Shown here: positions 10,185 through 20,353 of the stretch, piece after piece
How positions within the stretch are numbered: the stretch's first letter is position 1
Layout: the number at the start of each line of letters is the position of its first letter
NCBI GenBank assembly: GCA_047495785.1
Contig: JBLDXI010000046.1
Coordinates: 1,488,001-1,552,000 of the forward strand
Reading direction: 5' to 3'
DNA length: 64,000 nt
From: Lepidodermella squamata
Lineage: Eukaryota > Gastrotricha
Program-made: the position numbers and the translations under genes
The notes under the pieces: model-generated
The model's input: only the letters and a program-made list of their open reading frames with translations
Told to the model about the DNA's origin: nothing
Database searches by the model: none

Positions 10185-11680
10185 TTACCCGAGGGTTTAT
10201 TTCAAAAAATCCAAATAATAATAATACAAAAATGGCGATGCGAAAAATAGAAAATTATTAAGTTGGAAAATTAGGCGGGGTAAAAGTGGGCATGCTAACC
10301 TTGCTCTGTCAGTTGCTTGAAAATAATATTGCTTTTCTACCTTCTAATTAAATTTGCGATCCAAGTCACGCTTTAATGTCGTACATCCTGATCGGCGCGG
10401 GTCTTAAAGTATGCTCTACTATTTTTTCTTATCGAATATAGCCAATATATAGGACGAGTTGCCTTTAATATATATAGCATGCTACCTGTTGAAACTACAA
10501 AAACCTAAATAGATTAAGTACCCGCCGTCCCGTCGCTTTCGATTCTCGAAATTTGGTCATTTATTGGATCCAAGTACACAGGTGGTATTTTGTAAAAAAA
10601 AATTGAAAAAATCAATTCAATTCAATGGCGCAATAAAAACGAGGCCGCGGCATTGAATTTCATTCACTTTAATTCTCACTTCGCAGTAAAATTCCGAAAA
10701 TTGTTAAACGAAGTGACTGGTTTCCAGCTTAAAAACGTCCAATTGCTATGGTCGCAGTTCAGGGAATTGCGAGCCGTTCAATATCGGCGATCTCGTCTAG
10801 CTTCATGTGCCAAGTAAAACCGGCCCGATGTGATCCCGAAATTCGCCTCTCGCTACAAGGGTCCTTATTCTGTCGTTTCTCGCCTGTTGCCTACGCTATT
10901 CGTTTCTTTGATCTATCTGTCCGTAATATCTTCGCCCATCGAAGCCGCCTCAAGCTGCCCTGTTTGCGCGATTACGCGACGGCTGATTGCTATTCGCAAG
11001 CGCGGCAGTAGACCCGCTCACTTCGTCACTCCGGCCACAATCGCCTGCTCGTCTATTTGACACTTTAGAGCTCGAAATTAAAAATTCCATTCAGCCAAAA
11101 ATGCTCAACTGGTCATGGGCTATCGAATGGTATCTGAAATTTTTATTTTTGCTCACTTTTCTCCGACGCATTTTTTAGTCGAAGATCGCTTGTAGAATGT
11201 CAATTTCCGACTCATTTTTTAGGTGCTGACCTTTTATATCACATGATTTTCTTTTATGTCTTTTACGTCACATCGGAGGTCGAAACTAAACATTCTATTC
11301 AGCCAAAAGTGTTGAACTAGTCATGAGCTATCGAATGGCATCTGAAATTTTGATTTTTGCTCACTTTTCTCCGACGCATTTTTCACTCAGCTGCCAGCTT
11401 GCTCCTGTGATAAAAATGTCAGTCAGTGGGTACATACACCGTATTTCGAAACGGCCGACCTCAGCCAGTTCGGGTACTAGAATGGCAAATTGCAATACAA
11501 CACCGAACACCGAAGAATCGCTTCACCACCATTAATATTAAAACATCATCAGCTCCGTCGCCTTGGGACAAATGGAAATGTTTCTCGAAACTTGGTATTG
11601 GAGAAGTTGGAAGAACCCAAAAAGTGGCCGAAATAAAGGCGGGGTGTTCTATTCATCGCCTAAATGTTAATAATATAATT
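10185..11680 (+). repeat. Duplicated block D1, copy a (LTR-retroelement remnant)
   Basis: This block is paralogous to 14335-15720: both start near GAGGGTTTATTT, share TTAGGCGGGGTAAAAGTGGG, and end with the same motif series. Within it, 10770-11000 reads in broken frames as the C-terminal tail of a retroviral-type integrase (GDLV, KFASRYKGPY, RFFDLSV, FAHRSRLK). From about 11062 and again from 11279 a unit of about 217 bp beginning TCGAAA and containing TTCAGCCAAAA is tandemly repeated. The whole is degenerate, with stops and frame changes, and no terminal repeats can be paired with confidence. Confidence 0.7.
10770..11000 (+). pseudogene. Integrase C-terminal fragment of a Ty3/Gypsy-like element
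   Basis: Short motifs in two frames match the chromatin-proximal tail of Ty3/Gypsy-type integrases: an NIGDLV segment, then KFASRYKGPYSVV, then an IRFFDLSVRNIFAHRSRLK segment corresponding to the usual ending before the 3' LTR. Stops and frame changes interrupt it and no catalytic core, reverse transcriptase or Gag remains. A second, more reduced relic is in the paralogous block at 14335-15720. Confidence 0.6.
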
Positions 11681-12054
11681 TGAGTAAGATCCTCAGCTGC
11701 TTGTCGAAAAATACAGCAATTTGAATGAATATAGTCGTGGGAGGAAAAAAATCATGAAATTCTTGAATATATTCGTCTCGCCCAGCATAACATAATTTTG
11801 CTGATCTGCTATACATTTCAACCGGTCATCGCGCACGGAAACGCGCGATGGCTGAAACAAAAACAGCCGGCAAAATTCTTCGTTCGAACTGCGTTTGGAC
11901 AGCGCGGTCACCTGGCGGGGAAACGCCACGAACTGATGAAGTATAGTGAAAACACAAGTCTAGAACATTTTTTTATTCCACTGGCTATTCATAGTAACAA
12001 TATTACGGATTTCGCAAAGAGTCTATTGCAAATCGGAGCGACGGTCTCTGCTCT
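11681..12054. other. Intergenic, no gene seen
   Basis: Only a short, low-quality open frame is present, and nothing about it suggests coding. Confidence 0.5.
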
Positions 12055-12705
12055 TTAGATTAAAAGAGAATGAATGCCGACTTCACGATAGAAAATAATA
12101 CGCTCGTCATTTTGATCCATGCCGCCATTTGAAATAGACGAGATGGATGCTGCCAAAGTTGCTCCAAACGGTGCTCTAATAGGTAAGGACGCGAAGGGGC
12201 TCCTGCTTGTCACACGCTTAACCTTTGCCAAGTCTTGAATCGAAAGATCGCGCAGGTGTGCCATTGCTTGCTCGCCCTCCCCTTGTGCTTTTGGAAAGAA
12301 CTTTTTAACACCTTCAAGGACAAAACGGCAAAACTGGCGGCAGTTGTTTGACAGCAAGCGATATGGTTTCGGCGGAACAATATCCCGATTTTCAAACAGC
12401 GTTTTAACGAAGGACGTAAGGGTTATGTTTTCAATTTCAAATGCGGGGACAAGACTGCTGTAGCAACTTACATCCAACGTCCCGCTCGACAGATAGTGGA
12501 AAACATGCGAGGCACTTCTACCATTGATTGTCGTGAATTCGTAGATATAGAAGTAATCCGGTTCATCGCTGCGGCTTCTGCAATGTAGCAGTATTGCTGT
12601 ATGGCTGGCCGCGCTTTCCTGAGGGCAGGTTTCAGCGACGTAAACAATGATGCTGACGAATATCTTATCAGGGCTATGGGGTAGCCTGTAGAGACGGTAG
12701 TCCAT
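12055..12705 (-). CDS. Hypothetical protein, possible permuted papain-fold (PPPDE/LRAT-like)
   Basis: A 216-residue ATG-started frame with no introns. I do not recognise the family firmly. Two features stand out: an early His in ASHTAILLH (about residue 34) and a later Cys in YRLLSNNCRQFCRFVLEGV (about residue 125). The order His first, then a Cys opening a helix after an NN or SN turn, is how PPPDE/DeSI deSUMOylases and LRAT/NlpC-type permuted papain folds arrange their catalytic pair. The C-terminal third is Ser/Ala-rich and not obviously folded. There is no signal peptide or membrane segment. It stands alone between the two D1 repeat blocks, so context gives no hint of function. The fold assignment is tentative. 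Confidence 0.5.
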   Translation of the reverse strand: MDYRLYRLPHSPDKIFVSIIVYVAETCPQESAASHTAILLHCRSRSDEPDYFYIYEFTTINGRSASHVFHYLSSGTLDVSCYSSLVPAFEIENITLTSFVKTLFENRDIVPPKPYRLLSNNCRQFCRFVLEGVKKFFPKAQGEGEQAMAHLRDLSIQDLAKVKRVTSRSPFASLPIRAPFGATLAASISSISNGGMDQNDERIIFYREVGIHSLLI

Positions 12706-14334
12706 TTCTCGTGTACCGAATCGGTTGCAATATGAAGCAAGTCGAATGATGAGATTTATTCACCGATCCTTGATTTTATTGCAATCGCTAACGCGATTAC
12801 GCCACGTGCCCGGCACGCGCCGAAAATATATGAACGTAAGATAGTGGTAAATGGTGCTTTAATCGAGTAAATGGTGCTTTAATCAAGCTATGATTCATAT
12901 TATATTGCTTGTTGTTGTCCATGTTTTTTTTCATTTTTTTGCTGCGCCTTACGCGCTTTGTTTTTTTCACATTTAAGCTGTAAATAAAAAGGACTCACGA
13001 TTTATCGACATTTCGTTCAATTCAGGGCCAATTCGTTAACTCAAATGATAGATGAAATATTAGTACATACCTACAGCTATCAAAAGCATACAACAGACGA
13101 GGAGGTCTCAGTTTCGCAGTGTCCGAGATTTCGAGTTTTGCAGGTGCATTTTTTAAGATTGCGGTATTGACCCGAATAAAGGCCCGGTCTAAAAAAGTGT
13201 GCAAAAGTTAAACTTACCCTTGTGCTGGCATGAACATCAATTTGAAAAATCGTAAATACCGTAACGCTGGTTAATTTTGGACAGGCTAAATTTGGACACT
13301 ACGCCTTATCAGCTGAATTGTGCTCGATCAGGAAGGTGAATAAAAATATTGGTAAAAATCCTCAGATTCCTTGAGAGTTAGGCTTTCCAACGGTACCAAA
13401 TACGAGGTATAATGCAAGTTACCTGTCTTCAAAAAAAATTGAAAAGGTTAGGATCTATCTAAACGTCGATCTGGGACCTCCTAATTCCCAGTCAATCTGA
13501 ATATATATCTCGATTCGAAATGTTTACCAGGAGCAACTGACACCATGAACTCTCGACTGGCAAAAAGAAATTTGACCTTTATCGACGGGAATTCGATACA
13601 GGTGACCTCAAAGTTTAGGCCTCACGTGGGACAATTTCGGACATAATAAATGCGTTGAGCTATAAAAATAGCGGGGAAAAAATGTGAATCGAGTTTAGAT
13701 GGCGTCATCAGTTTCTTGGCACTTGGCACCATGTACGCATTTTTTCGGAATTTCAATAAAAATCTCAAGTTCTGCACGCATTCCGACAATTATGAATATG
13801 CTAATGAGGTGTCCAAATTTACCCCATAAGTTTCTAAATTTAGCCTAACCACGCACCATTTTTATAAAATCAAGGTAACATGGGAAAATTACCAAATTTT
13901 GCACAGAAATGTAAAGTGGGGCCCCCGTCATGCCCTGAAATTTTCACGGGTGTATACTCTTTTCCTGATTTTCTAGAGCTGAAAGCCATGTTTTTGTCTA
14001 AAATAACTACACTTACGGTATTTACCGCTCGATGGGCTGGTCGGTGGAAAAGTCATCTCATTAGCCTTTTTCCGTAAAATGCTCAATGAAGCAGACTTTC
14101 AAAACAATAGTCTCCAAAACAGACTTGACTGAGATAGAGAAGTCTTCCTCGTTTTCATGTGAGCTAGAGGCCATGTTTTCAAGGAGTTGAAATTTGCAAA
14201 ATGATCTCTTTCCATCTCGGTGAGACCGCTGACACACGCGATCACACACGCGACTACTACAGCACCTGTTACCAACTTCAAATGGCGTATTGTTAGTGAT
14301 TTTTTATGTTTTATCAAGAATAAATGGTATTGAA
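12706..14334. other. Intergenic, no supported gene
   Basis: It contains AT-rich sequence and several short frames. Around 13288 (AAATTTGGACAC) and 13808 (GTGTCCAAATTT) there is a short inverted pair that could mark the ends of a degraded element of about 530 bp, but the arms diverge quickly. Confidence 0.5.
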
Positions 14335-15720
14335 GTATTGAGGGTTTATTTTCAAAAAACTCCAATTAATAATATAAAAATGGTGATAAGCGAAAAATAA
14401 AAAATAATTAAGTTGGAAAATTAGGCGGGGTAAAAGTGGGCATGCTAACCTTGCTCTGTCAGTTGCTTGAAAAAATAATATTGCTTTTCTACCTTCTAAT
14501 TAAAATTGCTCTCAAAGACACACTTTAATGCCGTTTACATCCTGATCGGCGCGGGTCTTGAAGTATGCTCTAATAATTTTTCTTATCGCATAAATAGCCA
14601 ATATATAGGACGAGTTGCCTGCATTTTTTGTTAATATATAGCATGCTACCTATTAAACTAATAAAAACTTTTTTCCGAAATCGGGAATTTGCCGCAATAA
14701 AAACGAGGTCGCGGAATTGAATTTAATTCACTTTACTTCTCACTTTGCAGTAAAATTCCGGAAATGAAGTGACTGGTTTCCAGGTTAACCTTCCGGTTTT
14801 TTAAACTGCAGTTAGTTTCGAAGTAAAGATAAAGTACAGTCTGTCCCATACATTTTGGTTAAAGATTTTTAGTTGCCGCTGGCGAACCGCTCTGAATGTC
14901 GCATTTTGATAAATTCACCGCAGAATAATTCGGAAGGAGCTTACCGGCAACTTTTCCGATTATATCCTGGGGTTTTAGCCGCTGGGAAAATCGTAAAACT
15001 GGAGTCGCCGGCAAGCTTCTTCCGAATTATTCTGCCCTGTTTGCGCGCGATTACCCCACGGCTAATTGCTATTCGCCAGCGCGGCAGTAGACCCGCTCAC
15101 TTCGTCACTCCGGCCCCAATCGCCTGCTCGTCTATTTGACACTTTAGAGCTCGAAACTAAAAATTCCATTCAGCCAAAAATGTTGAACTGGTCATGGGCT
15201 ATCGAATAGCATCTGAAATTTTGATTTTTGCTCACTTTTCTCCGACGCATTTTTTAGTCAAAGAGAGCTTTTAGAATGTCAATTTCCAACTCGTTTTTTA
15301 GGTGGTGACCTTTCATGCTTTTTTATGTCATATTAAAGCTCGAAACAAAAAATTCGATTCAGCCAAAAATGCTGAACTAGTCATGGGCTATCGAATGGTA
15401 TCTGAAATGTTGATTTTCGCTCGTTTTCCTCCGACGCATTTTTTACATCAAAATTTCAGTCAGTTACACACACCGTAGTTCGAAACTGCCGACCTCGGCC
15501 AGTTCGGGTACTACAACGGCAATAACTACCACTACAACACGAACACTACGACGCCGATTACAAAGCCAACAATATCGCCACCGGTACCGCGAAAAAGTAC
15601 CGCAAGCACGTCATCTGACTTGCCCGAAACACCGTCCAGAATCGCCTCACCGCTATTAATATATTAAAACATCATTAGCTCTGCGCCTTGGGGCAAATTG
15701 AAATGTTTCTCGAAACTTGA
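14335..15720 (+). repeat. Duplicated block D1, copy b
   Basis: This is the second copy of the block at 10185-11680, sharing GGAAAATTAGGCGGGGTAAA, the CTTGCTCTGTCAGTTGCTTG stretch, the GCGATTAC segment and the tandem TTCAGCCAAAA unit (here at about 15150 and 15350). It has lost most of the integrase relic. It directly precedes galaxin-like gene 2, whereas copy a lies just upstream of galaxin-like gene 1. Confidence 0.75.
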
Positions 15721-15908
15721 TAGGTATTGGAAATAAAATTATTTATCATTATTATTTTTTATTTAAATGTTCTGAATAAACAATGATTTTTATTTTCGAA
15801 AACGTGATTTCGTCCAAATTTGCCCTACGTTGCAATTTTAAGGCGATTTTTTCAATACTTTTTAATTGCGGTTTTTCCAGCAGCATTCAGGTAATTCTGT
15901 CCAAACTG

Positions 15909-16521
15909 TTATGAACGGCAAGTTTCGTTAGCTCTAGGAACGAGTCGCTCGTAGCAGCATGACGACTTGGTGGGGTCGAACTTCACCTTCCCGCAGCATT
16001 TTCCAAGGCCGTCGCTAAGAACGCCGGCGCAACACGTTTTCTTTGTCGAATCGTAACCAATCGTATCGCAACACGTCGCCCAAAGGCCTCGATTAACCGC
16101 GCCGTTACAGCATGTTGAAACCGTCGGTTCGTAAGTTTTACTGCCACAACACGGCCTGTTCATGCCTCTGTTGATGCGGCCGTTGCAACACGTTTGGCTT
16201 TTCGGGTCGAATTTGGCCCTATCGCAGCATAACTGATTGGCTCCATCAACCAGGGTCTCGTTACAACACGTATATTTCGCCACGTCGTAAGTCTGAGTGG
16301 CGCAGCAGGGTAGATACGGGCCGGAATGAAGATAACCCCTGCAGCACGTGTATTGGCTCCTGCTATAATTTCCTCTCAGACATGATGTTGGAGCGACTGG
16401 GGTGATAAAATAAGGTAAGGTGAGGATGCGACTGGAATCATATCATACCTTGGGCTATGCCTGTGCTGTATTGCGCCAACAGGCAGCCAATTGCACCGAC
16501 AAGTATTATACGCGGGAGCAT
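15909..16521 (-). CDS. Secreted galaxin-like Cys-doublet repeat protein 2
   Basis: Exon 1 (16449-16521) encodes the signal peptide MLPRIILVGAIGCLLAQYST, and exon 2 (15909-16396) encodes the mature chain, joined in phase 1 across a 52-bp GTATGA...CCCAG intron; total 186 residues. The mature part has about 11 CC doublets in the galaxin pattern (YTCCNETL, QLCCDRAKFDP, QTCCNGRI, RPCCGSKTY and so on) and ends ETCRS. It is nearly identical to the copy at 31927-32539, differing at only a few residues, so duplication is recent or the copies convert each other. A secreted structural role is inferred from the family. Confidence 0.88.
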
Positions 16522-17575
16522 TCTCAATTATTTGATAATGAAAAAGTGGCGCGGGTTGTTTCAGCTTTTGTGAAACTTTTATTTACTTTTGAACACCTTG
16601 CCCATTCAATCCAGCATTTTGCGCAGGTACACAGGCACAGAATAGTTATTCTTTCAGATTCGTTGAGCAAATAAGAAACTCATGAATAATTTTACCGCTC
16701 GTTTTCGATAATATACAGTGATTAAATTTTTATACAGCGGTTCATGGATATTAATTTTGTTTCTCGAAACTCCTATTTGCCCGTTAACATGTGAAAAGTG
16801 GGGTCTGGCGAAACTTTTGACATCGTGAGATGTCGCTTTCAAGATAAACTAACGAGGAGGCGAACCATAACAAAAAGAGGTTGATAGTCATCAGGGTTGC
16901 TGAGAAATTCGGCTCCATAGTTTACGAGTAAAAAATGCTGATAATTTCGAGAAAAGTGAGGAATTTCACTGGATGATCAAAAATTGTGGTGGAATCAAGC
17001 TAGTTAGGAATATCAAGCAACGGTTTTGTAGCTGGGGAGCGTACTACTTCTCGTTCAAACACGAAACAGGCGACAGCTCAATAAATTAATTGCACGGTAA
17101 GTAATTGCAGTAACGTTACTTAACGTCGTTTTGAAGGAAGAGTATCACAGAATGAAGCCGAACGAATTCGCACAAATTCCGCTGGTAAAGTTCTCAATCC
17201 TTGCCCGTAAAGTGCTGTTTTACCAAATCACAGACGAGAAGCAGCCTATAAATAACCACTTGACCAATTTCTTGTTGGCATAGGTGTTTTCTTAAAGGAT
17301 CTTAAGCCGTAATGTCAGTACTGAATGCGATCATTCCAGCTTTCACGTCCACTGCTATCTTGTGTATTTCTAGTTGGTTCAATTTCAGGGAATCCTGTTT
17401 CAAGATATGCGAAATCCTCTCAGCTAATATAGATATACAGGTGCAATGATCTCCAACCATCACAGCGAAATATATAACGGCTGTGGATAATCGGCTTACA
17501 GTGAACGAACCGCTATTGTCCTGAGCCGCTGCTAAGGCGCCTTGACACCTTAAGCAGCACTGGGCACCTCTTTTT
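16522..17575. other. Intergenic, no gene seen
   Basis: Both ends match the second duplication copy (promoter side of galaxin-like gene 3 and the region before the Cys-rich gene), while the middle part has diverged. I see no coding region. Confidence 0.6.
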
Positions 17576-18521
17576 AGGCCAGGACAATGACCAGTACCTC
17601 AACGACACAGGCTACGGCGCTGGAACAGACGGCAACGATCCGAAAAACCCAGTACGAGATGGTGTCAACGACTTTGGCTGTGAGCGGCCATACCCTCACC
17701 AGACAGTCAACAAAAACGAGATGGTCTGCTTCAATCGAAACTACTCAACGATCACCTTCAAGTGCGGTGCCTACTCGAACCTCGGATCTGAGACCTGCCC
17801 GAACAACGCCAACAACATGCTCTGCATGCGTTACCTGTGGAGCCAGCCGACCAGCGAGGTTCTCCGCTTCTGGGTCAAGCAGTGTGGGGATATTACGACG
17901 AAAACTTTTAAGCGCTGCATCCCTACGCCACCTCCAGCAGCGGCGACGAACTTCAATCTGCCGCCACCCGGCAAGATGGCTCTGCCCCGCTGCCGCACCT
18001 CCTGCGATGTGAACTCGGACGGCAGAGAGCAAGAGATCGCGATTAGCACGACTAGCTTTAACTCACTGAGTGCCTGCACCCAATTTTACGCATTCATCGC
18101 CTGTGCGCCAAACAACACGAATGCCCGGACTGTTTCCCGGACTTCACGATGTGCCCACCGGGTCTTTCGCGCATCACCAGCCTCGGCCCGTACATATAGC
18201 CTCAGTCGACTCATCGACGGCCAACGTAACAGCCGCCGTCGAAACTGCGCGCAACTTATGCAAGTCTGCAAGCGTAAGAGATATTATAACTGCGGTTATT
18301 TGCAGTCTAAAGATTTTTCCCCCCATCGCAATGACACCAGCGGCAAGTGCGGTTGTCGTGTTATGGAAGTCACTGCGACCTGCTTAATTGGTGAGACCCC
18401 CATTTATAACGGCGGTAGCACTCCATGGGCCAGCTTGTCCGCCTGCCATGCTGCTGGTGCCGACGCTGCTAACAGCTGTACTAAAGTGGTTGGTTCAACC
18501 ACTGCGGCGGCTGGTCGCTAA
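17576..18521 (+). pseudogene. Decayed paralogue of the secreted Cys-rich protein at 34011
   Basis: From GGCCAGGACAATGACCAG at 17576 it aligns with the second half of exon 1 of the intact gene, but about 290 bp holding the signal peptide and first 60 or so residues are deleted: the shared sequence GGGCACCTCTTTTTA now abuts the GGCCAGGAC segment. Around 18122 seven bases are missing relative to the intact copy, and near 18193 two are added, so the middle is read out of frame. Residues such as GSETCPNN, QCGDITTKTFKRC and CLIGETPIYN are still well kept. One frame stays open throughout to a stop at 18521, but the product would lack its secretion signal and part of its Cys pattern. Confidence 0.8.
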
Positions 18522-19004
18522 TTTCTTTCATTACTGCTGAACAGCGGCAGAAAGATGTGCTTTGTTAAGCTGATTTCCTATAGACGAGCTAATGAACAAG
18601 TTTGATCAACAAAGCAAGCGATTAATCTGATCTCTATGGTCGGATGAAAAAATTTTTCCCCAGATTTACATGGAATGGCGCAGTTGATCGAAGATCATTC
18701 GTTCTTCTTCGATTAATTGTGCACTTTTATATATCATTTTAAATGGAAGTGTGAAGAACTCTCACGCATTATCAAATTACTGGCAAAATCAGGAGTCTTT
18801 CCCTATTTTCATTTAGTTCGATCTAAGGTTCGGGATCTTTCAGGTTTCCTGAGCTTTCTAAGCCTAATTTCATGTTTTTGTTGGCAAATTTGATAAGACC
18901 AACTCATCACAGCCTTCTAGGTGACTTATGATGCTTATCAGTTTGAAATGCAGAATATTATGGTCATAAAGTTTTGATTATAACGATAACGGATAGCCGT
19001 TTGT
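18522..19004. other. Intergenic, paralogous to 35170-35860
   Basis: Sequence such as GGAATGGCGCAGTTGATCGAAG and the following 300 bp are shared with the other duplication copy. No gene seen. Confidence 0.6.
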
Positions 19005-19345
19005 ACGCAGGCGGCTACAGGTTCATCGTCAGAAACTCGGCAACTAGCAATCGTCAGCAGCCTCAAGTCTCGTACCGCGCCGCTTCACGGTGCGACTAAA
19101 TGTCTAGCGACAGGTCAAGGCATGGCAAATCGCGAAACCGTCCGCAGCTCGAATCAACGTCAACGCCAGCCCAGCCCGCTTCGATCGATCGACAATATCT
19201 CGACTCGCTCCACCAACGCGATATTCTCGACCGCATAGATTCTATGAATCGAAACTGGCTCAATTCATCCAGCCGTTCGCGCTCGCATTAGCACGGCCGT
19301 CAACGCAAGCGGCCTCACGGCCCACGAAAAAAATGTTGTGGCTAA
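19005..19345 (+). pseudogene. Degenerate copy of the Ser/Arg-rich frame at 35898
   Basis: Shares the GGCGGCTACAGGTTCAT start, the ESTSTPAQPASIDR segment and the ITAHE-like end with the longer frame at 35898-36463, but a stop after SRCD near 19098 and other differences break it. Nothing suggests function. Confidence 0.6.
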
Positions 19346-19639
19346 TTAGTCGCCGCCATCTTCATAGATGTGGAAAAAGGTTATCCGATTTTGTAGCGTC
19401 ATAACCATCCGTGAAAAAGCAATTTCTCGGAGAGCATCGTGTTAAGACATGCGCAGGCGGTCAGATTTCACGGTCAGTCGTTCAAAACATGTACTACTAC
19501 AGTACTTCTTCGAGATAAGCGCCCTGGTTAGTGGCACTTTTCTTTATCGAGGGATGTCTACCATTATCTGCTATCGACATTTTCCTGTTAAATCTGAAGG
19601 TGATCGGTGATAAGAAAAATAAAACCTAGTTTGAAACCC

Positions 19640-20150
19640 ACGATAAAAGCCGTGCCGAAATGTAGTTTTTAATCGAGTTATAGTATGGCTCCAAGTCTGA
19701 CGGTGATAAGAAAAATAAAACCGCTTTCTCATTTCGCTACGACATCATGCAATCAGTTGAGCGAGTTGACTGTTTTCGCTTATCTGTCGCTCAATGGTGC
19801 ACATCCCACGCCCAAGTAGGACGAATAAATTAATGTAAATTGTTTATACCTATGATTCCATTTAATGCGCGATAAGAAGCTGACTGACGGTTATAACATA
19901 TCTAATATATATATTAATTGCTTGATGTGGGAAGGATGTGCGCCAATGAAAGACATGCAGATAAGAGAACTAATGCACTCAACCCACTCAACTGATTACA
20001 GAATGTCGTAGCGAAATGAGAAAGCGGTTTTATTTTTCTTATCACCGTCAGAATTAACAGGAAAATGTTTCGCGACGTAAGATAGTGGCTGAGCCGTAGC
20101 AACTCGATTAAAAACTACATTATGGCATAACTTTTAAAATGGGTTTCAAA
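19640..20150. repeat. Large imperfect palindrome upstream of the kinase-ankyrin gene
   Basis: The left arm (about 19640-19850) and the right arm (about 19910-20150) are inverted copies. The core GGTGATAAGAAAAATAAAAC through TTTCGCTACGACAT at 19699-19743 is matched exactly in reverse at 20005-20048, and the outer part with TGTAGTTTTTAATCGAGTT is matched near 20105-20122. The spacer is about 60 bp. The paralogous place at about 36440-36660 has only one arm, so the second arm was added in this copy. Confidence 0.85.
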
Positions 20151-20274
20151 ATGGACAGGGGCTTATCCGTTTTCCGGCCTCATCTAGCGCATCTACCTCA
20201 ACCCAAAGGTTTTTCCCATAGAAAAAAAATGAAATTTCACTCTCGATGCATAAGAAATTTGCTATCTTCTCAGT

Positions 20275-20281
20275 TTATATA
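20275..20281 (+). promoter_or_regulatory. Candidate TATA box of the kinase-ankyrin gene
   Basis: TTATATA lies about 73 bp upstream of the ATG at 20354. The paralogous copy at about 36785 keeps a degraded version. Confidence 0.4.
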
Positions 20282-20353
20282 GCCAGGCTGCCCTGAAAAA
20301 ACTTCATTTTCTAGTTTTCTCCAGTTGGTTTCAAGCATAAATATTGGGATAAA

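Noticed and set aside
13288-13820. Possible element ended by AAATTTGGACAC and GTGTCCAAATTT
   Set aside because: The inverted match is only about 12 bp and flanks show no target duplication.
14099-14365. Minus-strand frame with a signal-like stretch (AVVVACVIACVSG)
   Set aside because: The hydrophobic stretch is not preceded by a nearby ATG, and the rest has no Cys pattern or domain.
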